A DNA stretch of 64,000 nucleotides, from positions 56,963-120,962 of the forward strand of contig NZ_QRHC01000013.1 of NCBI RefSeq assembly GCF_003415655.1, given 5' to 3'. This DNA is from Vibrio maerlii. GTDB lineage: Bacteria; Pseudomonadota; Gammaproteobacteria; Enterobacterales; Vibrionaceae. The translations under genes were made by a program, and so were the position numbers. This document shows positions 1-9,100 of this stretch, piece after piece. The first letter of the stretch is position 1; every line of letters begins with the position of its first letter. The notes under the pieces are model-generated. The model had not been told where the DNA came from. It made no database searches and was given only the letters and a program-made list of their open reading frames with translations.

Positions 1-970
1 CAGAGCGGCCCGTACCCATAATTAGGTCATTACGAACCTCATGAGCAAGCTCAGGTTTGATCTCTGGATCTGGGTTTGAACATGCGAACACAACAGGCTT
101 ATCAGCCATTAGTTTAAGTGCTTCCGCAGGAAGCAAGTTTGGACCGGATACACCTAGGAACAGGTCAGCCCCCTCAATCACATCTTCTAGCGTACGCTTA
201 TCAGTGTTGTTCGCGAATAGCTGTTTGTACTCATTGAGATCATCACGACGAGTATGGATCACGCCTTTACGATCTAGCATGTAGATCTTCTCACGCATTG
301 CGCCACACTTGATCAATAGCTCCATACAAGCCACTGCCGCCGCACCAGCGCCCAGACAAACGATCGTCGATTCTTCTAGTTTCTTACCTTGCAGTTCGAT
401 TGCGTTCAACATGCCTGCAGCGGTGACAATCGCAGTACCGTGCTGATCATCGTGGAACACAGGTACGTCACAACGTTCGATCAAACGACGTTCAATCTCA
501 AAACAGTCTGGTGCTTTGATGTCTTCAAGATTGATCCCACCGAATGAGTCAGCGATATTTGCAACCGTGTCGACGAATTCATCAATTGTGCGATGCTTCA
601 CTTCGATATCAAAAGAGTCTAGGCCAGCAAAACGCTTGAACAGTAGTGCTTTACCTTCCATTACCGGCTTAGAAGCGATCGGTCCAAGGTTACCCAAACC
701 GAGGATCGCAGTACCATTCGAGATTACCGCAACGGTGTTGCCTTTCGCTGTGTACTTGTAAACATTATCAACGTTCTGTGCAATCTCACGTACTGGTTCA
801 GCAACACCTGGGCTATACGCCAACGCAAGGTCTGCTGCAGAGTTCGCCGGTTTCGTTAGCTCGACGGCAATCTTGCCCGGGGTTGGGTATGCATGATAGT
901 CGAGTGCCTGCTGGCGAAATTGTTCTTCTGGAGACAGTTCTTGAGTCGGTTGGTTATTGTCTGAAGACAT
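1..970 (-). CDS. malic enzyme (malate oxidoreductase, decarboxylating), N-terminal part
   Basis: Oxidative decarboxylation of malate to pyruvate with NAD(P). The visible part is 323 residues, and the gene runs off the left edge. It starts MSSDNNQPTQELSPEEQ, and the ATG is preceded by GAGGAAACC. The N-terminal malic domain contains ALAYSPGVAEPV and the metal/substrate motif VFHDDQHGTAIV. The start of the NAD-binding domain follows, with a dinucleotide-binding glycine stretch (CLGAGAAAVA) and ACSNPDPEI. The family is clear. Because the C-terminus lies outside the window, I cannot tell whether this is a short enzyme of about 420 residues or a long form fused to a phosphotransacetylase-like domain, and cofactor choice is not decidable. 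It is transcribed away from rpmE, which lies upstream on the same strand beyond its own terminator. Confidence 0.93.
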   Translation of the reverse strand, partial: MSSDNNQPTQELSPEEQFRQQALDYHAYPTPGKIAVELTKPANSAADLALAYSPGVAEPVREIAQNVDNVYKYTAKGNTVAVISNGTAILGLGNLGPIASKPVMEGKALLFKRFAGLDSFDIEVKHRTIDEFVDTVANIADSFGGINLEDIKAPDCFEIERRLIERCDVPVFHDDQHGTAIVTAAGMLNAIELQGKKLEESTIVCLGAGAAAVACMELLIKCGAMREKIYMLDRKGVIHTRRDDLNEYKQLFANNTDKRTLEDVIEGADLFLGVSGPNLLPAEALKLMADKPVVFACSNPDPEIKPELAHEVRNDLIMGTGRS

Positions 971-1261
971 GAGATTGGTTTCCTCAATCTGAATTATTGT
1001 AATAGTCGCTGACCGCCAGGGGTCTGGTTGCCGTCAATAGTAATTGATGAGGTTCAAACTTCCTAGCTAGGGTTACATAAGATCGGCAAATAAAGTGTGA
1101 GGTCTGAGCACTTTAAATGTGTGAAAGTATTTCACTTTTTGGAACGTTTACAATTCAACCCATGTTATGAGCATAGAGCATGCGTTCGAATTTTGGGAAG
1201 TTCACGCAATAAGAACGGAGGAGTGAGGATAATTGGCAGATTTTGCAAGGTTATAGATACA

Positions 1262-1287
1262 AAAAAGGACGCCTTGGCGTCCTTTTT
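1262..1287 (-). terminator. rho-independent terminator of rpmE
   Basis: A 7-bp GC-rich stem (GGACGCC/GGCGTCC) is flanked by A and T runs on both sides. It lies about 20 nt past the rpmE stop and can work in either direction. Confidence 0.85.
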
Positions 1288-1307
1288 CTATGCTTACTTC
1301 AGAAGAA

Positions 1308-1526
1308 TTACTTCTTAGAAGAAAGAGCACCGAAACGCTTGTTGAAGCGATCAACACGGCCGCCTGTATCAACGATACGTTGCTTACCAGTGTAGAACGG
1401 GTGACATTTGTCACATACGTCTAGGTGGATAGAATCTTTAGCTAGAGTTGAGTTGAATTCGAACTCGTTGCCGCAAGAACAAGTAGCTTTAACAGCTTTG
1501 TATTCTGGGTGGATACCAGGTTTCAT
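1308..1526 (-). CDS. rpmE: 50S ribosomal protein L31 (zinc-binding type)
   Basis: This is a 72-residue large-subunit ribosomal protein. It starts MKPGIHPEY and carries the zinc ligand set C16-x-C18 and C38-x-x-C41 that defines the C+ form of L31. It ends with the usual VDTGGRVDRFNKRFG tail. In enterics and vibrios the C+ form is exchanged for a zinc-free L31B when zinc is scarce; that replacement gene is not in this window. It is divergent from priA, as in other Vibrio genomes, and is followed by a strong terminator. Confidence 0.97.
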   Translation of the reverse strand: MKPGIHPEYKAVKATCSCGNEFEFNSTLAKDSIHLDVCDKCHPFYTGKQRIVDTGGRVDRFNKRFGALSSKK

Positions 1527-1777
1527 AGGGATAACCTCAATTAGGCCGTGTCGCCATCCGATTCTAAGCCGGACACCACACGTAGTTAAAAAATAAAGCT
1601 AGTGTACCGCTGTGTTAGCCACGAGCCATAACACTAAGGCGGCGTATAGTAATGAATAGTGATACCTGAATCAACCAATTTGATACTTTTTTCGCCATTA
1701 TTTTTCGATCTCCAGCCATTTGATTGATTCTATTCCGCCATGATTTAAACTGAATCGTGTTTTTGCTGACTTACCTT

Positions 1778-3991
1778 ATGAATATGCGACCAACCATTGC
1801 CCGTGTAGCTCTACCCGTCCCACTAGACAAACAGTTTGATTACCTCATTCCGAGTCATCTCTTCCCTGTTGTTGGTGGCCGTGTGGCAGTGCCTTTTGGT
1901 CCTAAGACTCAGATTGGTATTGTCACCGCTTTGGTGAGTGAATCCGATTTCCCTATAGAACAGCTCAAGCCAATCAAACACCTTATTGATCTCCAACCTC
2001 TGTGGTCAAAATCGCTTTACCAACTTCTTCATTGGTGCAGCCAATTTTACCAGTATCCACTGGGCGATACTTTGTTCAATGCGCTTCCTTCAGCACTACG
2101 TAAGGGTAAAGAAGCCGAGTTTCAGTCACTGGTAGAGATTAGCCTGACACCACAAGGGCAAGATCAGCTGATGGCTGGGGTAAAAAAGTCCGCCATCAAG
2201 CAGGCTAAAGCACTCAACCTTTTACAATCCGGCCCCCTCTCTATTCACGCACTGCTCGATGAGGAGATCTCCCACGCCACCATCAAGGCTTTGGAAGAAA
2301 AAAACTGGATAGAAAAACGGGAGAAGCGCCCACAGATAAAAGCTTGGTCACACCAAGATGTCGAGACAGACCAATTCAAGCCCAAACTTAATGAAGAACA
2401 AGCTATTGCCATTGCTGCGGTAAATAACCATGATGGCTTTGGCTGCTTCTTACTAGAAGGGGTGACAGGCTCAGGTAAAACCGAGGTTTACCTTAACCTC
2501 ATCAAGCCCGTTTTAGAGCAAGGTAAGCAAGCTCTGGTTCTTGTTCCTGAGATTGGCCTAACGCCACAGACCATTAGCCGCTTTGAAAAACGCTTCAACG
2601 TTGGTGTTGACGTAGTGCATTCCGGACTCAACGATACTGAGCGCCTCAATGCTTGGTTATCAGGGCGAGATAAAAAGGCAGGTATCGTCATTGGTACTCG
2701 ATCAGCCCTACTCACACCATTTGCTAACCTCGGCATTATTATTGTTGATGAAGAGCATGACTCTTCTTATAAGCAACAAGATAGCCTGCGTTATCACGCT
2801 CGTGACGTCGCGATTATGCGAGCCAATAAAGAAGGGATTCCAATTGTATTGGGTTCGGCGACACCTGCACTAGAGACGTTACATAATGCTCTCAATGGTA
2901 AATATCATCACTTAGTTCTTGCTAAGCGTGCCGGCTCTGCGGTGCCAACAACCAACAAGGTATTAGACGTTAAAGGTCTATATTTAGAAAGCGGACTCTC
3001 TGCACCTTTAATTGCTGAGATGCGTCGTCATCTCAATGCTGGTAATCAGGTTATGCTGTTCCTCAATCGCCGCGGCTTTTCCCCTGCGCTGATGTGTCAT
3101 GAGTGTGGTTGGATTGCAGATTGTCAACGCTGCGATGCTTATTATACCTATCACCAGAACAGCCGCGAGATCCGTTGTCACCACTGTGGCTCACAGAAGC
3201 CGGTAATTCATCAATGTCAGGGCTGTGGTTCAACACAACTTGTGACTGTTGGCGTCGGAACCGAGCAGCTTGAACATCAACTAGAGCAGCTTTTCCCTGA
3301 TTTCAAAACTATTCGTATCGACCGAGATAGCACCCGTCGCAAGGGCAGCCTTGCTGAGGCACTGCGCGCCATTCGAAACAACGAATATCAGATCTTGATT
3401 GGTACCCAAATGCTGGCGAAGGGGCATCACTTCCCCAATGTGACTTTAGTATCCCTACTCGATATTGATGGCTCTCTATATAGTAGTGACTTCCGCGCAT
3501 CTGAGCGTTTAGCGCAGCTGTTTATTCAAGTCGCAGGACGAGCGGGTCGTGAGAGCAAACCCGGTGAGGTTATACTGCAAACTCACCACCCTGAACATGC
3601 CTTGCTACATACACTGCTCAACAAGAGCTATCACCACTTTGCAGTGGAAGCGCTGAAAGAGAGAAAGATTGCCGCACTGCCACCGTTTAGCTTTTTGACG
3701 CTATTCAGAGCAGAAGGAACACAATCTCCCATCGTCGAAGACTTCTTACGTCAGGTCCGATTAACGCTAGAGTCACATCCATTGTTTGATGAACATTGTA
3801 TGGTACTAGGCCCAACTCCTGCTCCGTTAGCCAAACGCGCAGGTAAGTCTCGCTGGCAGCTTTTGTTACAAACGGGGATGCGTTCGCAGATGCAAAAGAT
3901 CCTCACCAGTGCAAAACCGGCGATCCAAATGCTGCCCAATGCCAAAAAAGTACGCTGGAGTATTGACATCGAACCTCAGGATCTCAGCTAA
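1778..3991 (+). CDS. priA: primosomal protein N' (replication restart helicase PriA)
   Basis: PriA is a 3'-5' superfamily 2 helicase that recognises stalled forks and reloads DnaB. The order of parts is: the 3'-DNA-binding domain (IARVALPVPLDKQFDYL at the N-terminus), a helicase core with Walker A GVTGSGKTE and DEEH box (IIIVDEEHDSSYK), then a zinc-binding region with repeated CxxC pairs (CHECGW, CQRC, CHHCG, CQGCG), then helicase motifs V and VI (GTQMLAKGHHFPN, QVAGRAGR). The open frame reaches back to a GTG at 1757. I prefer ATG 1778 or 1784 because family members begin just before the IARVALPVPL segment. No strong ribosome-binding site settles the choice. The length of about 737 residues is normal. 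Confidence 0.97.
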   Translation: MNMRPTIARVALPVPLDKQFDYLIPSHLFPVVGGRVAVPFGPKTQIGIVTALVSESDFPIEQLKPIKHLIDLQPLWSKSLYQLLHWCSQFYQYPLGDTLFNALPSALRKGKEAEFQSLVEISLTPQGQDQLMAGVKKSAIKQAKALNLLQSGPLSIHALLDEEISHATIKALEEKNWIEKREKRPQIKAWSHQDVETDQFKPKLNEEQAIAIAAVNNHDGFGCFLLEGVTGSGKTEVYLNLIKPVLEQGKQALVLVPEIGLTPQTISRFEKRFNVGVDVVHSGLNDTERLNAWLSGRDKKAGIVIGTRSALLTPFANLGIIIVDEEHDSSYKQQDSLRYHARDVAIMRANKEGIPIVLGSATPALETLHNALNGKYHHLVLAKRAGSAVPTTNKVLDVKGLYLESGLSAPLIAEMRRHLNAGNQVMLFLNRRGFSPALMCHECGWIADCQRCDAYYTYHQNSREIRCHHCGSQKPVIHQCQGCGSTQLVTVGVGTEQLEHQLEQLFPDFKTIRIDRDSTRRKGSLAEALRAIRNNEYQILIGTQMLAKGHHFPNVTLVSLLDIDGSLYSSDFRASERLAQLFIQVAGRAGRESKPGEVILQTHHPEHALLHTLLNKSYHHFAVEALKERKIAALPPFSFLTLFRAEGTQSPIVEDFLRQVRLTLESHPLFDEHCMVLGPTPAPLAKRAGKSRWQLLLQTGMRSQMQKILTSAKPAIQMLPNAKKVRWSIDIEPQDLS

Positions 3992-4203
3992 ATCTTCAAC
4001 AGGATCAAAGAACTATCCCTACAGAGATCCCCTACGGTCGCATTTACGAGAGAAAGATCACACTTGTGGTGTAATTTTTGTTAATCTCGCCGTAACTCTA
4101 GATTTATTAAATACATACACTAGACCCTAGCAACAATAGCACACTCACTCATATCACTGATGATTCACGAGTGGTAATGCAGTACTAAAGAGGAAACTAG
4201 ATT

Positions 4204-5211
4204 ATGGCGACAATGAAGGATGTTGCTCAACTGGCTGGCGTCTCAACCGCCACGGTATCCAGGGCGTTAATGAACCCTGAAAAAGTATCGATTGATACTC
4301 GTAAGCGCGTTGAAGCGGCAGTAATGGAGTCAGGCTACTCTCCGAACTCTCTGGCTCGTAACCTTCGCCGTAATGAATCCAAAACGATCGTTGCTATTGT
4401 TCCCGATATTTGTGACCCCTACTTCACCGAAATCATCCGTGGTATTGAAGACGCTGCTGTAGAGAATGGCTACTTAGTTCTATTGGGTGATAGTGGACAA
4501 GAGAAAAAACGCGAATCTTCATTCGTTAACTTAGTCTTTACCAAACAAGCTGATGGCATGCTCCTTCTTGGTACCAACCTTCCCTTTGACGTCAGCAAGG
4601 CAGAACAGAAAAACCTACCTCCAATGGTAATGGCGTGCGAGTTTGCTCCTGAATTAGAACTGCCTACGGTCCATATCGACAACTTGACCTCTGCATTCGA
4701 GGCGGTAAATTACCTTGCTCAACTTGGTCACAAGAAGATCGCCCAGATTGCCGGTCCTGAAGATGCAACCTTGTGCCAGTTCCGCCATCAAGGCTATCAA
4801 CAAGCCTTACGTCGTGCCGGTGCAGTCATGACCGATGACTACGTTGTACACGGTGACTTTTCATTTGAAGCGGGGGCAAAAGCAGTGCGTGAGCTTCTCG
4901 CACTACCAGAGCCACCTACCGCTATCTTCTGTCACAACGACACCATGGCCATTGCCGCAATTAAAGAAGCAAAAATTTTGGGCCTGCGTGTTCCTCAAGA
5001 TTTATCGGTTGTGGGCTTTGATGATATTCAATTCTCCCAGTATTGTGAGCCACCATTAACCACGATTTCTCAGCCTCGCTATGAGATTGGTCGCCAAACC
5101 ATGCTGATGATGCTCGATCTACTGAGAGGAAATAATGTACAAACCGGATCTCGCCTGCTTGAGACCCAGCTCATCATTCGCGAGAGCGCCGCGCCTCCTA
5201 GACTGATTTAA
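4204..5211 (+). CDS. cytR: LacI-family transcriptional repressor CytR
   Basis: This is a 335-residue LacI/GalR-family regulator. In enterics CytR represses nucleoside uptake and catabolism genes together with CRP and responds to cytidine; in Vibrio it also affects competence and biofilm genes. The N-terminal helix-turn-helix is MKDVAQLAGVSTATVSRALM, followed by the hinge helix (SPNSLARNLRR) and a periplasmic-binding-protein-like effector domain with the family motif VVGFDDIQFSQY near the end. The ATG follows AAAGAGGAAACTAG. The position between priA and ftsN matches the conserved gammaproteobacterial order, which supports CytR over other LacI-type regulators. Confidence 0.93.
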   Translation: MATMKDVAQLAGVSTATVSRALMNPEKVSIDTRKRVEAAVMESGYSPNSLARNLRRNESKTIVAIVPDICDPYFTEIIRGIEDAAVENGYLVLLGDSGQEKKRESSFVNLVFTKQADGMLLLGTNLPFDVSKAEQKNLPPMVMACEFAPELELPTVHIDNLTSAFEAVNYLAQLGHKKIAQIAGPEDATLCQFRHQGYQQALRRAGAVMTDDYVVHGDFSFEAGAKAVRELLALPEPPTAIFCHNDTMAIAAIKEAKILGLRVPQDLSVVGFDDIQFSQYCEPPLTTISQPRYEIGRQTMLMMLDLLRGNNVQTGSRLLETQLIIRESAAPPRLI

Positions 5212-5242
5212 TCAGCACCAAAGATAACCAGCCCCTATCAAC

Positions 5243-5277
5243 GCCCAAGCTGAAATTGAACCAAGCTTGGGCTTTTT
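5243..5277 (+). terminator. terminator after cytR
   Basis: A 9-bp stem (GCCCAAGCT/AGCTTGGGC) with a 12-nt loop is followed by TTTTT. It separates cytR from ftsN. Confidence 0.85.
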
Positions 5278-5349
5278 AATTCACGGGCTGTCATCCAATG
5301 GCAATCTGATTTACCATACCAACAGTGTTCATTACTCTATTCAATATCA

Positions 5350-5889
5350 GTGGCAAATAAAGACTACGTACGACGCGGGCGAGGCACCAAAAAGCCAGCC
5401 AGAAAATCAGCGCCTAAACGCAAACCTTGGCGCAGCGGCATTGTGGCTATCATCTTGGTAAGCCTATTTGGTTATGGCCTTTACACCTTGAGCAATGACC
5501 CTGAACCACCGCAGCCTGCACCAGTAAGTAAACCAAAGTCGACGCCAAAGAAATCATCTCAACCGATCCCACCACCACCAACCGAGGATTGGGAGTACGT
5601 GAAGACCCTACCGAATAAAGAGGTTAAGGTTAAAGCGAAAGAGCAAGTGATTTCAGAGATCCCATACATCATGCAGTGTGGTGCTTACAAGCAGCTCAAC
5701 CAAGCAGAGGCTCGCAAGCTCGACATCGCATTCCAAGGTATCAACAGCAAGATCCGCAAGAAAGAAGGCAGCAGCTGGTACCGCGTAGTGCTAGGCCCAT
5801 ACACCTTCAAGCGCGACGCAGAGCGTGACAAGCATAAGCTACAACGTGCCAAAATTGAGCCTTGTGCGATCTGGAAAGAGACGCAATAA
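5350..5889 (+). CDS. ftsN: cell division protein FtsN (SPOR domain)
   Basis: FtsN triggers septal peptidoglycan synthesis at the divisome. The 179-residue protein has a short, very basic cytoplasmic tail (MANKDYVRRGRGTKKPARKS), one membrane helix (about residues 30-47, GIVAIILVSLFGYGLYTL), a proline-rich periplasmic linker (about 51-78) and a C-terminal SPOR domain (about 100-176, IMQCGAYKQLNQAEARKL, then WYRVVLGPY) that binds denuded glycan strands. The start is GTG. It is shorter than E. coli FtsN (319 residues) because the linker is short, as is common in Vibrio. It lies between cytR and hslV as expected. Confidence 0.93.
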   Translation: MANKDYVRRGRGTKKPARKSAPKRKPWRSGIVAIILVSLFGYGLYTLSNDPEPPQPAPVSKPKSTPKKSSQPIPPPPTEDWEYVKTLPNKEVKVKAKEQVISEIPYIMQCGAYKQLNQAEARKLDIAFQGINSKIRKKEGSSWYRVVLGPYTFKRDAERDKHKLQRAKIEPCAIWKETQ

Positions 5890-5910
5890 CGACTCAAATC
5901 GACCCCTTGA

Positions 5911-5943
5911 AATGCCTAGAGAGCGCTCTCTAGGCATTTTTCT
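5911..5943 (+). terminator. terminator after ftsN
   Basis: A 28-nt perfect palindrome (AATGCCTAGAGAGC and its complement) is followed by a T run. It is 20 nt past the ftsN stop. Its arms carry CTAGAGAG, the same core seen in the short tandem arrays near 51 kb. Confidence 0.88.
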
Positions 5944-5995
5944 TTCTGCCAATCGATCGAATTGCACAAACTTCTCTTCCGGCACTCTCTTTCAT

Positions 5996-6024
5996 CTTGA
6001 ATTCTAACTACATCATCCTCATAT
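5996..6024 (+). promoter_or_regulatory. likely sigma-32 (heat-shock) promoter for hslVU
   Basis: CTTGAA at 5996-6001 and CCTCATAT from 6017 are separated by 15 nt, close to the sigma-32 consensus (CTTGAAA, 13-15 nt, CCCATNT). It lies about 40 nt before the hslV start, and hslVU is a known heat-shock operon in enterics. This is inferred from sequence only. Confidence 0.6.
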
Positions 6025-6065
6025 AGTTTTTACACAGAAAGCAAAATAACTATGAGGCCCTACTC

Positions 6066-6614
6066 GTGACTACTATCGTATCTGTACGTCGAAACAACAA
6101 AGTGGTTATTGCTGGCGATGGACAAGTATCGCTAGGCAACACTGTAATGAAAGGCAACGCGAAGAAAGTACGCCGCCTCTACAATAACCAAGTACTGGCA
6201 GGTTTTGCTGGCGGTACTGCGGATGCATTTACCCTATTTGAGCGCTTCGAAAGTAAGCTACAAATGCACCAAGGCCATCTAACTAAAGCAGCCGTTGAGC
6301 TAGCTAAAGACTGGCGTAGCGATCGTGCACTGCGCAAGCTAGAGGCCCTACTTGCGGTTGCTGATGAAACAGCTTCTCTAATCATTACTGGTAACGGTGA
6401 TGTGGTTCAACCTGAGAACGACCTAATTGCTATTGGATCTGGCGGTAACTTCGCGCAAGCTGCAGCAACAGCACTACTAGAAAATACCGATTTAGACGCA
6501 AGAGAGATTGCGGAGAAATCACTAAAGATTGCTGGTGATATCTGTGTATTCACAAACCATCACCAAACTGTGGAAGAGCTGGAAAGTACGGTTGAACTAC
6601 CAAAACCAGCATAG
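6066..6614 (+). CDS. hslV: ATP-dependent protease peptidase subunit HslV (ClpQ)
   Basis: HslV is the proteolytic core of the HslUV two-component protease, a bacterial proteasome-like dodecamer. After GTG, the protein continues with Thr2 (MTTIVSVRR); removal of Met exposes the N-terminal catalytic threonine. Conserved stretches are VVIAGDGQVSLGNTVMKG and VLAGFAGGTADAFTLFERFE. The length of 182 residues is normal. GTG 6066 is supported by TGAGG about 10 nt upstream and by the need for the threonine. It is the first gene of the operon, with hslU starting 50 nt later. Confidence 0.97.
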   Translation: MTTIVSVRRNNKVVIAGDGQVSLGNTVMKGNAKKVRRLYNNQVLAGFAGGTADAFTLFERFESKLQMHQGHLTKAAVELAKDWRSDRALRKLEALLAVADETASLIITGNGDVVQPENDLIAIGSGGNFAQAAATALLENTDLDAREIAEKSLKIAGDICVFTNHHQTVEELESTVELPKPA

Positions 6615-6664
6615 ATCTAATCCGCTCCCACAAAGACACAGCACAAGAATTCAAGGGATATAAC

Positions 6665-7996
6665 ATGTCTGAAATGACTCCTCGTGAGATTGTTCACGAA
6701 CTGAATCGCCACATTATTGGCCAAGACAAAGCTAAGCGCTCTGTTGCTATTGCACTTCGTAACCGCTGGCGTCGCATGCAGCTTGAAGAAAGCCTGCGCG
6801 TTGAAGTAACACCAAAAAACATCCTAATGATTGGTCCTACTGGTGTAGGTAAAACTGAGATTGCTCGCCGCCTAGCAAAGCTGGCTAATGCACCCTTCAT
6901 CAAGGTTGAAGCAACCAAATTCACCGAGGTGGGCTACGTAGGTAAGGAAGTGGAAACAATCATCCGCGACCTAACGGATGCAGCAATTAAGATGACTCAC
7001 CAGCAAGCAATGGAAAAAGTAAAGTTCCGTGCTGAAGAGCAAGCCGAAGAGCGTGTGCTTGACGCATTATTACCGCCAGCGCGCGATGCTTGGGGTAACA
7101 ACGAGCAGGGCGATGACAACTCAAATACTCGTCAAATCTTCCGCAAGAAGCTGCGTGAAGGCAAGCTAGACGACAAAGAGATTGAGATCGATGTCGCTGC
7201 CCCTCAAATGGGTGTAGAGATCATGGCTCCTCCAGGCATGGAAGAGATGACCAACCAACTTCAAGGCATGTTCCAAAATCTTGCGGGTAATACAAAGAAA
7301 AACCGCAAGATGAAGATCAAAGATGCATTCAAGGCACTGACTGAAGAAGAAGCATCAAAACTCGTAAACCAAGAAGAGCTTAAAGAGCAAGCGATCTACA
7401 ACGTTGAGAACAACGGTATCGTATTCATCGATGAGATCGACAAAATCTGTAAGCGTGGTGAGAGTTCAGGTCCAGACGTATCTCGCGAAGGCGTGCAGCG
7501 TGACCTATTGCCCCTTATCGAAGGCAGCACAGTATCAACCAAGCATGGCATGGTAAAAACTGACCATATCCTTTTTGTTGCGTCAGGTGCATTCCAGGTG
7601 GCAAAACCATCTGATCTGATCCCAGAGCTACAAGGTCGTCTGCCTATTCGAGTTGAACTTGAAGCACTATCAAGCAATGACTTCAAACGCATCCTAACTG
7701 AGCCAAAGGCGTCTCTAACAGAGCAGTACATCGCACTACTCAAGACAGAAAATGTAGATGTTGAGTTCAGCGAAGATGGTATTACGCAAATCGCAGAAGC
7801 GGCTTGGACAGTAAACGAAACCACAGAGAACATCGGTGCACGTCGCCTACACACTGTGATGGAACGTTTAATGGATGAAATCTCATTCGACGCAACAGAC
7901 AAAGCGGGCACTAAGCTCGTGATCGACTCAGCATATGTGAAAGCGAAACTCGGTGATACGATTGAAGATGAAGATCTAAGTCGCTTTATCCTGTAA
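6665..7996 (+). CDS. hslU: ATP-dependent protease ATPase subunit HslU (ClpY)
   Basis: HslU is the AAA+ unfoldase that feeds substrates into HslV. Walker A is G57-T64 (GPTGVGKT). The intermediate (I) domain lies between about residues 110 and 240. Walker B is GIVFIDEIDKI, and the sensor/arginine-finger region is GRLPIRVELEAL. The C-terminal segment ends EDLSRFIL, the tail that inserts into HslV pockets. At 443 residues it is full length. The SD-like AAGGGATAT lies just before the ATG. It is co-transcribed with hslV. Confidence 0.98.
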   Translation: MSEMTPREIVHELNRHIIGQDKAKRSVAIALRNRWRRMQLEESLRVEVTPKNILMIGPTGVGKTEIARRLAKLANAPFIKVEATKFTEVGYVGKEVETIIRDLTDAAIKMTHQQAMEKVKFRAEEQAEERVLDALLPPARDAWGNNEQGDDNSNTRQIFRKKLREGKLDDKEIEIDVAAPQMGVEIMAPPGMEEMTNQLQGMFQNLAGNTKKNRKMKIKDAFKALTEEEASKLVNQEELKEQAIYNVENNGIVFIDEIDKICKRGESSGPDVSREGVQRDLLPLIEGSTVSTKHGMVKTDHILFVASGAFQVAKPSDLIPELQGRLPIRVELEALSSNDFKRILTEPKASLTEQYIALLKTENVDVEFSEDGITQIAEAAWTVNETTENIGARRLHTVMERLMDEISFDATDKAGTKLVIDSAYVKAKLGDTIEDEDLSRFIL

Positions 7997-8017
7997 TCGA
8001 AAGACCCGAATCGACTC

Positions 8018-8046
8018 CAAAAACCCGTCATATTTGGCGGGTTTTT
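8018..8046 (+). terminator. terminator after hslVU
   Basis: An AAACCCG/CGGGTTT stem is followed by a T run, 20 nt past the hslU stop. Confidence 0.85.
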
Positions 8047-8107
8047 ATATTCGGCGTATACTCTGGCAACTTAATAAAATAAAAAATCACATGATTGCTA
8101 GTGACTT

Positions 8108-9025
8108 ATGAAACAGTCGATTCAAATTTGGCTTGATGCCGCCCGACCAAAAACCCTCCCACTCGCTCTTGCTGCAATTATAACTGGCAGCAGTTTGGCG
8201 TTTGCTTCTGGTCATTTTTCTTTGCCAATTGCACTGCTGTGTTTACTCACCGCAACCCTACTACAAATCCTTTCCAATCTTGCCAACGACTATGGCGATG
8301 CAGAAAAAGGCACTGACAACGATCAACGCCTTGGCCCTATGCGCGCGATTCAATCGGGTGCGGTCAGCCTCAAAGATATGAAACAAGCTATTGGTATCAA
8401 TATCGTGTTTATTTGTTTATCTGGCTTGGCTCTGTTGTTCTATTCTCTAGATAGCCTGCAGAACTTTTTTATTTTCATTGCCTTAGGGATTCTTTCTATT
8501 GTTGCCGCTCTCGCCTACACCATGGGCAGTAAACCCTATGGTTACGCTGGGCTTGGCGACTTATCAGTATTCATCTTCTTTGGCTTATTAGGGGTCTGTG
8601 GCACCTACTTCTTGCATACAGCAGGCATAAACCCTGATTTGTTGTTACCGGCTATAGGCAGTGGCCTATTCGCGGTTGCGGTGCTCAACGTCAATAACAT
8701 GCGCGATATCGAAAACGATGCCGAATGTGGTAAGAAAACCTTGGCGGTTCGCTTGGGCTCTGAGAAGGCAAAACGCTACCATACGCAACTACTGTTTGGT
8801 GGATTAACAAGCTTTGTTCTGTTTCTTGCGGTCTCGACTCAGCCAATTTCAGCATTCCTCATGCTGATTGCTGTCCCGGTAATTCTTAAACATCAACAAG
8901 CGATTAACCGAGCTCAAAAGCCCATTGAGATTGCGCCAATGATGCCAGATGTCGTGAAATGCGCGATGATCAGCAACTTACTGTTCTCATTAGTTGTTAT
9001 AGCTCAAACTCTGTTGAGTAATTAA
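8108..9025 (+). CDS. menA: 1,4-dihydroxy-2-naphthoate polyprenyltransferase MenA
   Basis: MenA is an integral membrane UbiA-family enzyme that attaches the polyprenyl chain to 1,4-dihydroxy-2-naphthoate, the membrane step of menaquinone synthesis. It has the first Asp-rich motif NLANDYGDAEKGTDND (about residues 57-72) and the second NMRDIENDAECGKKTLAVRLG region (about 198-218), plus about nine hydrophobic segments. The length of 305 residues is typical. The order hslU-menA-rraA is the same as in E. coli. Confidence 0.95.
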   Translation: MKQSIQIWLDAARPKTLPLALAAIITGSSLAFASGHFSLPIALLCLLTATLLQILSNLANDYGDAEKGTDNDQRLGPMRAIQSGAVSLKDMKQAIGINIVFICLSGLALLFYSLDSLQNFFIFIALGILSIVAALAYTMGSKPYGYAGLGDLSVFIFFGLLGVCGTYFLHTAGINPDLLLPAIGSGLFAVAVLNVNNMRDIENDAECGKKTLAVRLGSEKAKRYHTQLLFGGLTSFVLFLAVSTQPISAFLMLIAVPVILKHQQAINRAQKPIEIAPMMPDVVKCAMISNLLFSLVVIAQTLLSN

Positions 9026-9100
9026 ACAGATGTCATTGCATTGACCCATTCGGTCGATATACTCAAATGAGTTTGTTGATTTTTGTAGAGAGAATTTGCG

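Noticed and set aside
1761..1777. GTG 1757 as the PriA start
   Set aside because: Kept only as an alternative. The family start lies at ATG 1778 or 1784, and no SD supports the GTG.
7396..8031. 211-codon open frame on the minus strand
   Set aside because: It lies antisense to hslU, has low-complexity serine/arginine composition and no ribosome-binding site. It is a by-product of codon use in hslU.
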